This document shows positions 1-9,300 of a stretch of 64,000 nt of DNA, one piece after another. Within the stretch, counting starts at the first letter, position 1. Each line of letters starts with the position of its first letter. Source of the stretch: Vibrio penaeicida. Its GTDB lineage: Bacteria > Pseudomonadota > Gammaproteobacteria > Enterobacterales > Vibrionaceae. The DNA is taken from NCBI RefSeq assembly GCF_002933855.1, contig NZ_BFAQ01000028.1:1-64000 (forward strand), read 5' to 3'. Made by a program: the position numbers and the translations under genes. The notes under the pieces are model-generated. The model saw only the letters and a program-made list of their open reading frames with translations, searched no databases and was not told where the DNA came from.

Positions 1-56
1 ACTTTATGGGGTCAGTTCAAATTCCATCGGCTTTTTTTGTATGCACGTTCTATCTC

Positions 57-515
57 TTAGTAAACGCTGTCCACTTTCACTTTTTCTTGCGTTAGCCAGT
101 ACGTGTTTTCTGTATCAGCCAGTTGCAATCCGACATCCACATCATCAGCTTCACTCAATGGCATATCTGTGCTAAATGCAACTTCCCAACGATTGCCGCT
201 ATGGTTACGTACGTCAATGCTTTCCAAAGCGACCCATTGTATTAAGTCGCCCTGTTTTATGATCAGAGCACTAGCATCCAAATCCGCTGGTAAATCTTCA
301 CGTCCTTCTAAATAAAGAGAACCGTGAAGTAATAGCCCTTGTTCACCATCAATACCAGGCATTTTGTTTAACCAGAGGTTCACCGTCATTCGCACAGTTG
401 CACCAGCGATGCTCTCTTGCGCTGTGCTTTTATCCCAAGGCACTTGATTAGCATCTCTATCTTGTTGTGCACACCCAGCCACAGCCAATACCGCCATTAA
501 GGCAAGCTTTTTCAT
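57..515 (-). CDS. Small putative lipoprotein downstream of arcB
   Basis: Unrecognised 152-residue protein. The N-terminus is a short basic and hydrophobic signal ending in a lipobox (LAVAGC, Cys15), so it is predicted to be exported and lipidated at the inner or outer membrane. The mature part is acidic, with alternating hydrophobic residues that suggest a beta-rich domain; no catalytic motif is visible. Its start lies one base after the arcB stop, and its AAGGAA ribosome-binding site sits in the last arcB codons, so the two are probably translated together. A role in envelope sensing with ArcB is only a guess from position. Confidence 0.75.
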   Translation of the reverse strand: MKKLALMAVLAVAGCAQQDRDANQVPWDKSTAQESIAGATVRMTVNLWLNKMPGIDGEQGLLLHGSLYLEGREDLPADLDASALIIKQGDLIQWVALESIDVRNHSGNRWEVAFSTDMPLSEADDVDVGLQLADTENTYWLTQEKVKVDSVY

Positions 516-516
516 T

Positions 517-2874
517 TTATTTTCCTTTTTCGTTTTCTAACCACGCTTTAAGAATATTGATATCAGGTTGATAACCATTGCGAATCTCTTCTACCCAATC
601 GTGTATATTTTCCCACCATGCTGCCAGCTCTGGTGATTGTGCTTTTTGTGCCACACCTTGAATGTGCTTTAAACCAATGGAGCCCGCCGCTCCTTTGATT
701 TTATGTGCTTCAGATACAATGCCAGCCTGATCCTTCGCCGTCATATTGGAATCCAATACATCCATGTAGCTAGGCATCATATCTTCAAACAATTTAATGC
801 TGTCAAATACTGGACCTGTCCCCACTATCCCAACGTAGGATTCTAGCATTTCCAGGTCTAAGATTTGATTCGTTATCTGTGTTTCAGCAGAGGCACTAAC
901 TTCTTGTTCTTCTTTACATTCGCTTTCAACATTACTGGAAGAAAAATCAGAAAGTGACAGCGCTTTTTTGATGCCTTTCACTGACAATGGTTTGCTGATC
1001 ACTTCATCCATTCCATTTTGGAAATACTCATCTTTATCCTTCAACACGTTGGCCGTGAGAGCAACGAGTGGAGGAAGTCGTTCATAATGATCTCTGAAGT
1101 ATGCCGCGACATCAAACCCAGTCATGTCCGGTAGTTGAATGTCCAACAAAACCAAATCGAAGTCGCTTGGCTTAAACATAGCGATCGCTTCTTCACCCGT
1201 CATCGCGACTTCTACGCTGTGTCCAAGGCTTTCAAGTAATGAACGAGCGACGGTAACATTCAGCTCGATATCTTCGACCATGAAGATTCGTAAATGGCGG
1301 TCGGGACTTGGCGCAACAACTGACTCTTGAGGGTCTATCTCGACTAACGGTGCTTTTAACGTAACGGTAAAGGTGCTTCCAAACCCTTCTTCACTTGATG
1401 CAACAATATCGCCTCCCATCATGTTAATTAGTTGATGAGATACCGCTAAGCCAATGCCTGTTCCAACAGCGTGTAAGTTGTCTTTGCCCGATTTCACTTG
1501 GTAATACATCGCAAATATTTTCTCTAGTTCCGCTTCAGGAATGCCTATACCTGTATCTTCGATTTCGATAACAATATCAGCCTGATCAGTGAATGTTTCT
1601 GCACTCACACTCATCACCACGCCGCCTTCTTTCGTGAATTTCATGGCGTTGCTGATTAAGTTCCACAGTACTTGGCGAAGGCGAGTGGCATCCACATCAA
1701 TGCCCGATGGTAAATCCGTTAACCTTTCTAAATCGAAACGAAGCCCTTTCTGTTCTGCCATCAGGCTCGACAGGCTTTCAATTTCTAAAACGAATTCGGT
1801 AAAGTCCAAAGGTTTAGGGAACAGCTCCAATTTGCGACGATCAAATTTATCCATATCAATGATGTCATTGAATATGTTGCCTAAACTGACTGCAGATACA
1901 TTGATGGTTTGCATGTATTGGCGCTGCTCTTGAGATAGCTTGGTATCCAGTAACATTCGACTTAAACCAACAATACCGTTCAATGGGGTACGCAGTTCAT
2001 GGCTTATTGTCGAAATAAACGTGGTTTTGTCCTGACTCGCTTTTTCTAACGCATCTTGGTATTTTTTCCGCTCAGTGATATCACGACCAAATCCAACCAA
2101 GCCGAGGTGTTTGCCCTCTTTGCTGTAAAACGGCACCTTTCGCAATTCAAAATACGCTTTTTTGCCATCGGGGTATTCCAGCCACTGCTCGTAAGTGAGT
2201 GAGTTGTTGTGCGAAAAAACTTGCTCGTCGGTTTCCACAACTTGCTGTGCGACTTCCTTGCTGTATACGTCCCAAGGTGTCAAACCAACCAGATCGTGTT
2301 CGCGCTTACCTGTTAGATCTTCCATTGCACGGTTACAACCAGAGAACTCCCCTTTGGCGTTGCGGTAGTAAATCAAGTCGGGAGACGCATCAATAAAGGA
2401 GCGAAGTAACGCGGTTCTTTCAGCCAATTCCACTTGCGCTTTTTCTCTTTGGAAGACTTCATTTTCCATATCGGTGAGCAATTGCTCGCGTGCGACTTCG
2501 ACTTTTTGTCTTTCTTCTATTTCTAGGTTGAGCTGCAAGATGTTTTCTTGAAGCTGTTGATTCAGCTCCTGATCGCGCGAACGCATATCTTTGAGTTTGG
2601 ATACTAGCTTGGAAAGGCGCTGCCGAGACTCTTCCAATTGATCCACCACCACAGAAAGGAAATAGACCGCCCATGGTGTGATCACCAAGCCAAAAAAAAC
2701 GGAGCGAACAATATCGATATTATCGACGGTGCCTTGAAGGGCAAGTGTAATTCCTACCTGAACAAATACCGCGAGAGCAACTAGGGCTAATGCCAAAAGA
2801 ATAGAGAAACGCACAATCCCTAATTTGACCAATAAGTCGACATAGTATTGCGCCAAGTTTTTCATCGGCTTCAT
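517..2874 (-). CDS. arcB: Aerobic respiration control hybrid sensor kinase ArcB
   Basis: Tripartite sensor kinase that in enterobacteria senses the quinone redox state and phosphorylates ArcA. Two membrane segments lie near residues 22-48 and 57-78, followed by a coiled coil (about 80-155), a PAS domain (about 155-270) and a dimerisation/phosphoacceptor region with His292 in SHELRTPLNG. The HATPase domain has NLISNAMKF, DTGIGIP and GTGIGLA motifs, the receiver carries Asp578 in LLDIQLPD, and the C-terminal HPt domain has His724 in EAHKIKGAAG. The length of 785 residues is close to E. coli ArcB (778). GGAGC precedes the ATG at a normal distance. A lipoprotein gene follows directly. All phosphorelay residues are intact, so it should be functional; the cognate arcA is not in the window. 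Confidence 0.96.
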   Translation of the reverse strand: MKPMKNLAQYYVDLLVKLGIVRFSILLALALVALAVFVQVGITLALQGTVDNIDIVRSVFFGLVITPWAVYFLSVVVDQLEESRQRLSKLVSKLKDMRSRDQELNQQLQENILQLNLEIEERQKVEVAREQLLTDMENEVFQREKAQVELAERTALLRSFIDASPDLIYYRNAKGEFSGCNRAMEDLTGKREHDLVGLTPWDVYSKEVAQQVVETDEQVFSHNNSLTYEQWLEYPDGKKAYFELRKVPFYSKEGKHLGLVGFGRDITERKKYQDALEKASQDKTTFISTISHELRTPLNGIVGLSRMLLDTKLSQEQRQYMQTINVSAVSLGNIFNDIIDMDKFDRRKLELFPKPLDFTEFVLEIESLSSLMAEQKGLRFDLERLTDLPSGIDVDATRLRQVLWNLISNAMKFTKEGGVVMSVSAETFTDQADIVIEIEDTGIGIPEAELEKIFAMYYQVKSGKDNLHAVGTGIGLAVSHQLINMMGGDIVASSEEGFGSTFTVTLKAPLVEIDPQESVVAPSPDRHLRIFMVEDIELNVTVARSLLESLGHSVEVAMTGEEAIAMFKPSDFDLVLLDIQLPDMTGFDVAAYFRDHYERLPPLVALTANVLKDKDEYFQNGMDEVISKPLSVKGIKKALSLSDFSSSNVESECKEEQEVSASAETQITNQILDLEMLESYVGIVGTGPVFDSIKLFEDMMPSYMDVLDSNMTAKDQAGIVSEAHKIKGAAGSIGLKHIQGVAQKAQSPELAAWWENIHDWVEEIRNGYQPDINILKAWLENEKGK

Positions 2875-2982
2875 GAAAGCTCCGTATAAAATGAGAGTGG
2901 CAGCGTGACAGAAGCTTGTATTGTAACGACAGCCAAAAAAAGATTCTTATTGATGCTTCACATCCACGCTAAAACAATGAAT

Positions 2983-4716
2983 TCAAACAAATTGAGACTG
3001 ATTTCGCCCCTTCTGCTTGGCTTTGTATAACGCTTGGTCTGCCATAGCCACCAATTGACTAGGTACTTCTGATATCGCTGGAATGTATGACACGATGCCG
3101 ATACTTAAAGTAATGCGATCCGCTACACTGGAGTGTTCATGAACAATATTCAATTCATGAACGTAGTGATGAATGTTTTCTGCAACTCGCTTCGCCCCTT
3201 CCGAAGTTGTGTCTGGCAGAATAAATGCAAATTCTTCTCCACCATATCGCGCAACACAGTCAGAAGATCGAGAGAGTACCTTTTCGAAAGTAGAAGCTAG
3301 GGCAATTAAAGCAGAGTCGCCCTTTTGATGACCATAGTTGTCGTTATAGTCTTTAAAATGGTCTACGTCGCACAACATGACGGTCAGAGGCTTGTGCTGA
3401 CGAACGTGTAAACGCCATAGCAGCTCTAGTTGTTCATCGAAACGTCGGCGGTTCGCTACTTTTGTTAGACCGTCAATGAAGCTCAGTTTTTCCAGTTCGC
3501 GATTCGCCTTTTCTAGTTGCTCTTCCACTATAAATCGTTCTGATACATCTCGCGCCATGACCAGAACACCGTTTGTACCCGATGCTGGGTTCCGATAGGG
3601 CGCTTTAACTACGTCGTACCATGTAACATCACCATTACTGTGTTCGATGCGATCGATATAGCGTAGTGATGTACCTTCCTGCATTACTCTGTCGTCGCTG
3701 TCTTTGTAGCGCATGTAAGCTTTGCGAGAAACGACCTCTTCCACTCGCTTGCCAATCAAATCATTAGGTGTTGCGACCCCAAGAGCTTCAACATAAGGCT
3801 GATTACAGGCTTCATAAATTCGATTTTGGTTGAATAAACCAATCGGATCGGGGCTGGCTTCTAATATCGATTGCAATATCGTGTCACGCTGTGCGAGGGC
3901 AATTTCAGTGTCTTTACTGCGCTCCATTTCATCGCGCAATATTTGCTGGCTGTTATGCCAGTCGGTCACATCAAGACTAATACCGATACTGCCTATCACA
4001 TCGCCGTTTTCATCGGTTAGCATTTTTATATGAGTCTCTAACAGGCAGGCATGCCCATCTGAAGACGTTGTCCAGCGCTGCTGACCGTGCTTTTGCTGGC
4101 TCAGCTGTTTCGCACTTTTAGTGCCTTCACTTGACCTTCCTTTCCAAAAAAGATCGAACGCTCTATTGTTCCCGATCAGCTCCCCATTTTTATCTGTATA
4201 AAAAACTGGCTGCGAGATGGAATCCAAGACCCGCTTTGAAATCAGCAAATCTTGCTGCTTTTCATCAAGCTCACTTTCGGTCGATTGATAAGGTGTTAAG
4301 TACAAAATCCAAGCTTTCTTCCCTAAATAAGCTGTTTTTCGTCCCGATAAGGTGGTGTTCACTTCATGATGTTGTGAAACAGAAAATCGATAGGATAGAT
4401 TCTTGCGCTGGTCATCAAACGCGTCATTCAATAGATGGAGCAAATCGGTTGAGGAAACCGAATTAGGGAAAAGGTATTGCTCCCCTACTCGCCTAATGGC
4501 CAAAAGTTGAAGAGCTTCCGTATTCGCATCAAGTAGCTTGCCACTATGTGCGTCGATGGCAATCATGGCCGTTGGGGTACTTTGAATCAGCTCATTGAGT
4601 TGCCTTTGAAAATACAACTTCGCACCAATTGCCAGGCTGGATCCCACCAATATCGCGAAAATATCGATACCAAACCCGTGGGTGTTATCCCAAAGCCAGT
4701 GAATAAATTCTTCCAT
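2983..4716 (-). CDS. Membrane PAS-GGDEF diguanylate cyclase
   Basis: Predicted to make cyclic di-GMP from two GTP. From the chosen start the protein has one hydrophobic anchor (about residues 20-36), three PAS-like segments (about 45-135, 160-255, 280-395) and a GGDEF domain (about 410-577). The active site is GGEEF (about 492-496). An RSSD inhibitory-site motif lies five residues before it, so product feedback is likely. No EAL domain is present. The reading frame extends upstream to a GTG at 4755, but that codon has no ribosome-binding site; the ATG at 4716 also has only a weak one, so the start is uncertain by 13 codons. It lies between arcB and yhcC on the same strand, with 108 bases to arcB, and may have its own promoter. 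Confidence 0.9.
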   Translation of the reverse strand: MEEFIHWLWDNTHGFGIDIFAILVGSSLAIGAKLYFQRQLNELIQSTPTAMIAIDAHSGKLLDANTEALQLLAIRRVGEQYLFPNSVSSTDLLHLLNDAFDDQRKNLSYRFSVSQHHEVNTTLSGRKTAYLGKKAWILYLTPYQSTESELDEKQQDLLISKRVLDSISQPVFYTDKNGELIGNNRAFDLFWKGRSSEGTKSAKQLSQQKHGQQRWTTSSDGHACLLETHIKMLTDENGDVIGSIGISLDVTDWHNSQQILRDEMERSKDTEIALAQRDTILQSILEASPDPIGLFNQNRIYEACNQPYVEALGVATPNDLIGKRVEEVVSRKAYMRYKDSDDRVMQEGTSLRYIDRIEHSNGDVTWYDVVKAPYRNPASGTNGVLVMARDVSERFIVEEQLEKANRELEKLSFIDGLTKVANRRRFDEQLELLWRLHVRQHKPLTVMLCDVDHFKDYNDNYGHQKGDSALIALASTFEKVLSRSSDCVARYGGEEFAFILPDTTSEGAKRVAENIHHYVHELNIVHEHSSVADRITLSIGIVSYIPAISEVPSQLVAMADQALYKAKQKGRNQSQFV

Positions 4717-4782
4717 CGTGATCGTCGCTCTTGATTGCCCGTCCAGATTGTACACAAATAGGGGAATGAGCGCTTAAATGAA

Positions 4783-5730
4783 TTATTCAACTAACCGTTT
4801 GGGATCAACAAATTCATAAGGTTGGTTAAGTAAACTTCCTTGTGCGCCTAGTTTATCCAGATTGTGCCCAATTTCAGTCATCGCCAGCCAGCGCTGTTCA
4901 CACCACATCGGAGCCAGTAAAGTTGGCCTTCTCGCGGTTGCTGACACTCTATGGTAGACAACCTCAGGTGGTGTACGGCGAATCATCTCAGACGCAATAT
5001 CCACGTACCATTCAAGTTCTGGCGCTGCAAGCCTTCCAGCCTGCCAACTTTTAGCCATGATACTTCCGTCTACAATATGCAGAGGGTGAAGCTTAATACC
5101 GTCTGTGCCCACATCGACAACTTTTTCAATGGTCTCTATGCAATCCGATTGACCTTCTCCTGGCAGCCCGACAATAAGATGAGTACACACTTTGATACCC
5201 AGCTGACGTGCTTTTTGAGTAATACGCGAGTAGCACTCAAAATCATGCCCTCGGTTTATCCGTTTCAGCGTGTTGTTGTTTGCCGTCTGCAATCCAAGTT
5301 CCAGCCAGATTTCATAGCCTTTACTCAAGTATTCGGTTAATAATTCCAGCACGGCATCTGGTACGCAGTCCGGTCGGGTTCCCACACACAAACCCACAAT
5401 ATCCGCTTGTTCCAGCGCCTCTTCATACATACTGCGTAACACTTGTACTTCAGCATACGTGCTGGTGTACGCTTGGAAATAGGCCAAGTACTTTTTAGCG
5501 CGGCTTATTTCACCCGCTCTGTCTGCGAGTTGCTCTTTGATGCTCTTAACTTGAGCTTGCTCATCTGCAAACGAAGCCACATTGCAAAAAGTGCAGCCTC
5601 CTCGACCAATCGTTCCATCTCGGTTTGGGCAATTAAAACCACCATGCAATGTCAGTTTATGAACTTTCTCACTATATCTCCGCTGTAGATCTTGCCCCAA
5701 CGTATTGACCGACTCGTGCAATTGTTTCAT
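4783..5730 (-). CDS. yhcC: Radical SAM protein, YhcC / TIGR01212 family
   Basis: A 315-residue radical SAM protein. The N-terminal cluster motif is CPNRDG...GGCTFC, i.e. cysteines spaced C-x11-C-x2-C, the arrangement I associate with the TIGR01212 family and expected to hold the [4Fe-4S] cluster that cleaves S-adenosylmethionine. The following barrel has typical segments such as VGLCVGTRPD and LIVGLPGEG. The substrate of this family is not known to me. It is transcribed away from gltB, and the shared 581-base spacer holds a Fur-box-like palindrome about 80 bases upstream of this start, which fits an iron-dependent enzyme. Confidence 0.88.
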   Translation of the reverse strand: MKQLHESVNTLGQDLQRRYSEKVHKLTLHGGFNCPNRDGTIGRGGCTFCNVASFADEQAQVKSIKEQLADRAGEISRAKKYLAYFQAYTSTYAEVQVLRSMYEEALEQADIVGLCVGTRPDCVPDAVLELLTEYLSKGYEIWLELGLQTANNNTLKRINRGHDFECYSRITQKARQLGIKVCTHLIVGLPGEGQSDCIETIEKVVDVGTDGIKLHPLHIVDGSIMAKSWQAGRLAAPELEWYVDIASEMIRRTPPEVVYHRVSATARRPTLLAPMWCEQRWLAMTEIGHNLDKLGAQGSLLNQPYEFVDPKRLVE

Positions 5731-5810
5731 GGCTATTAGTTAATACCTCTACAAAAGAATCTTCTTTAAGATCGAAAAACCTGTGTCATATGAACGAAAA
5801 AACATCAAAC

Positions 5811-5823
5811 GAGAATCATTCTC
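5811..5823. promoter_or_regulatory. Fur-box-like palindrome
   Basis: GAGAATCATTCTC is a perfect 6-1-6 inverted repeat and closely follows the 7-1-7 Fur consensus TGATAATNATTATCA; the outermost pair here is C...A instead of T...A. It lies about 80 bases upstream of yhcC and about 490 upstream of gltB. Control of the iron-sulfur protein YhcC by iron is the simplest reading, but binding is inferred only. Confidence 0.5.
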
Positions 5824-5827
5824 ATTT

Positions 5828-5844
5828 ATGTAATTTAATTACAT
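5828..5844. promoter_or_regulatory. Perfect 7-3-7 palindrome, possible operator
   Basis: ATGTAAT-TTA-ATTACAT is a perfect inverted repeat starting five bases after the Fur-like box. The factor is unknown; the shape is that of a dimeric repressor site. Confidence 0.35.
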
Positions 5845-6311
5845 ATCACCGAAAATTATCACCAAATTGTAGAAGCACGAAAAAGATGAATTACGAACAA
5901 AAATCAATAAAGATGCAGAAAATACAGGATTTTTTGCAGATGTTATCGTTTTGTTAACCGAAAACTGCATAAATCAGCTGAAAAAACACACATTCTGCGT
6001 TAAGTTTGGATGGAATTTACTATTACAAAAATGTAGGATAGTTACACAAATCACGTTTTTTTGAGCAATGTCGGCCAATAAAAGAGCGCGAATAAATCGG
6101 AAGATATCCATTCCCTCCAACACAAATGCCTACAAATCAGGCAAACCATAATGGATATCACCAAGGATTAGTTATCTTCGCTAATTATATTTCCGCGAAG
6201 AACAGAAAGGATTCAGGCCATCAACATAGATGGTTTCGATTTCATAATTAAAAGGAACTGGTGCGTTTACGCGAGTAACCCGTGCCCGTAATAAACTGGA
6301 AGGAAGTATCT

Positions 6312-9300
6312 ATGGTAGATAGAGAGCAAAAGACACAAGGTCTGTACACTCCTGAATTGGAGCACGACGCTTGTGGTATCGGTTTTGTTGCTCACCTAAA
6401 AAACCGTAAATCTCATGATGTAGTGACGCAGGCGCTTGATATGCTTGCTCGCATGGAACACCGCGGCGGTCAGGGTTGTGATCCGTGTTCGGGTGACGGT
6501 GCTGGTATTTTACTGCAGAAGCCACACGAATTCCTGTTGGAAGAAACGGTTAAGCTTGGCATTAAATTGCCTTCGTTTGAAAAATACGGTGCGGGTGTTG
6601 TCCTCTTCCCTAAAGATGAGCACAAACGTGCACAATGCCGAGATATCCTTGAACGTAATGCAAAGCGCTTAGATCTTGAAGTTCTAGGTTACCGTATTCT
6701 CCCTGTCGATAACTCCATGATTGGTGCCGATCCTCTTAGCACTGAACCTCAGTTTGAGCACGTCTTTGTTACTGGCGGCCCAGGCACTACGCCAGAAGAA
6801 CTAGAGCGTAAGCTTTATGTTCTAAGAAACTACACCGTTCGTGTCTGCCTAGAAAGTGTGTCGAACATTGGAGATGATTTTTACATCAACTCCATGTCGT
6901 ACAAAACCATTGTCTACAAAGGACAGCTAACCACAGAACAGGTACCTCAGTACTTCTTGGATCTGCAAAACCCAACAATGGTTACTGCGCTGGCATTGGT
7001 ACACTCTCGCTTCTCTACCAATACTTTCCCAAGATGGCGACTGGCTCAACCTTTCCGTTACATTGCACACAATGGTGAGATCAACACCGTTCGTGGCAAC
7101 CTTAACTGGATGAAAGCGCGTGAAGCCATTTTGGAATCTGACCTGTTTACTCAGGCAGAAATCGACATGCTGCTGCCTATCTGTCAAGAAGGTAGCTCAG
7201 ATTCATCTAACTTTGATATGGCGCTTGAGCTCCTAGTTCTTTCTGGTCGTAGCTTGCCTCATGCTCTTATGATGATGATCCCAGAAGCTTGGCAAGAAAA
7301 CAAAAATATGGACCCAACGCGCCGCGCGTTTTACCAGTACCATGCCAATATCATGGAACCTTGGGATGGTCCGGCTTCCGTTTGTTTCACCGATGGTGTC
7401 CAAGTTGGTGCAACACTTGACCGTAACGGCTTACGTCCTTCGCGCTACACAGTAACCAAAGACGACTTCCTAGTCATGGCATCAGAATCTGGTGTGGTTG
7501 AAATCGAACCAGAGAACGTCGAATTCCGTGGTCGCTTACAACCTGGTCGTATCTTCGTTGCCGATCTAGAACAAGGTCGCATCATTTCTGATGAAGAAGT
7601 GAAAGATGGCATTGCCAATGCACAGCCTTATGAGCAGTGGGTGGAAGACAACCTTCTGAGCCTAAAAGGACTACCAGAAGCGGGGAACAAACACCACCAG
7701 CCAAGTTCAGAGCGCTTGATGCATCATCAACAAGCGTTTGGAGTGAGCTCAGAAGAAGTCAACGAAATCATCGTACCGATGGCAAAAGACGGTAAAGAAC
7801 CGCTGAGTGCTATGGGTGCCGACTGGCCGCTGGCTGTGCTATCACATCAATCGCAGCACTTATCTAACTACTTTAAGCAGCTTTTTGCTCAGGTAACAAA
7901 CCCACCAATCGATCCAATCCGTGAACGTATGGTGATGTCTTTGAATACCTACCTAGGTAAAGACCAAAACCTGCTAGCAGAAACCCCTGAGCACTGTCAG
8001 AAAGTAGAACTGGAATCCCCTGTTCTGTCGAATGCCGAGCTTGAAAAACTGCGTGCTATCGATAATGAGCACTTACAAGCTAAAACACTCGACATCGTAT
8101 TCAGAGCAAGCGAAGAAGAAGGCAAGCTTGAGCGAGCATTGAAGCGCATTTGCCAATACGCAGAAGATGCCGTAATTGATGGCTACTCGATCATCCTACT
8201 GACTGACCGTGCTGTTAACTCTAACCACGCAGCTATCCCAGCAATGCTGGCCGTTGGTGCTGTTCACCACCACTTAATCCGTAAAGGGTTACGTGCGAAG
8301 TGTGACATCGTGGTAGAAACAGGTGATGCGCGTGAAACACACCACTTTGCAACCCTATGTGGCTACGGTGCAAATGCCGTAAACCCATACTTGGTAACAG
8401 AAACCATTGTTGACCTTCAGAAGAAGCGTAAGCTTGATCCTGAAACGCCTTCGGATGTTTTATTCGAAAACTACCGCAAAGGCGTCAATGGTGGCTTGCT
8501 CAAGATCTTCTCTAAGATGGGTATCTCTACATTGCAGTCATACCACGGCGCACAAATCTTCGAAGCGCTGGGGATTAGCAAATCTGTCGTAGAAAAATAC
8601 TTCACAGGTACGGTTACACGTATCGAAGGTTTAACTATCGATGACATTGCCAAAGAAGTATTGGTTCGTCACCGCGTAGGTTACCCAACACGTGAGATCC
8701 CAGTGCAAGTACTGGACGTAGGTGGGGTTTATCAGTGGAAACAGCGTGGTGAAAAGCACCTGTTCAACCCTGAGACCATCTCTTTGCTTCAGCAATCGAC
8801 ACGAAACAAAGATTTTGACCAGTTCAAACAATACGCGAAAGCGGTCGATGACCAAGGCGATGACGCAGCAACACTGCGTAGCCAGCTAGACTTCATTAAA
8901 AACCCAGCAGGATCGATTCCTCTGGAAGAAGTAGAGTCTATCGAAAGTATCCTAAAACGCTTTGCGACAGGTGCGATGTCTTTCGGTTCTATCTCATACG
9001 AAGCGCACTCCACACTAGCCGTAGCGATGAACCGCATTGGTGCGAAATCGAACTCCGGTGAAGGTGGTGAAGATCCTGCGCGTTTCGAGCGTAAGAAAAA
9101 TGGCGACTGGGAACGCTCTGCTATCAAGCAGGTGGCATCGGGTCGTTTCGGTGTAACGTCATACTACTTAACTAACGCTGACGAAATCCAAATCAAGATG
9201 GCGCAAGGTGCGAAGCCTGGTGAAGGTGGACAACTCCCTGGTGACAAAGTCGATGATTGGATTGGTGCTACTCGCCACTCTACTCCAGGAGTTGGTCTAA

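Larger units (their letters stand above)
5731..6311. other. Divergent regulatory spacer between yhcC and gltB
   Basis: AT-rich 581-base stretch with no convincing gene. It contains a Fur-like palindrome (5811-5823), a second palindrome (5828-5844) and a 7-base inverted repeat TCTTCGC/GCGAAGA at 6175-6181 and 6195-6201 in the probable gltB leader. The gltB promoter could not be placed with confidence. In enterobacteria gltBD is controlled by Lrp, whose loose sites I cannot identify by eye. Confidence 0.6.

Noticed and set aside
1..56. TGGGGTCAGTTCAAATT-like stretch at the window edge resembling flanks of REP-type or insertion-sequence elements
   Set aside because: Only the edge is visible, no inverted repeat or transposase can be seen, and the resemblance is from memory.
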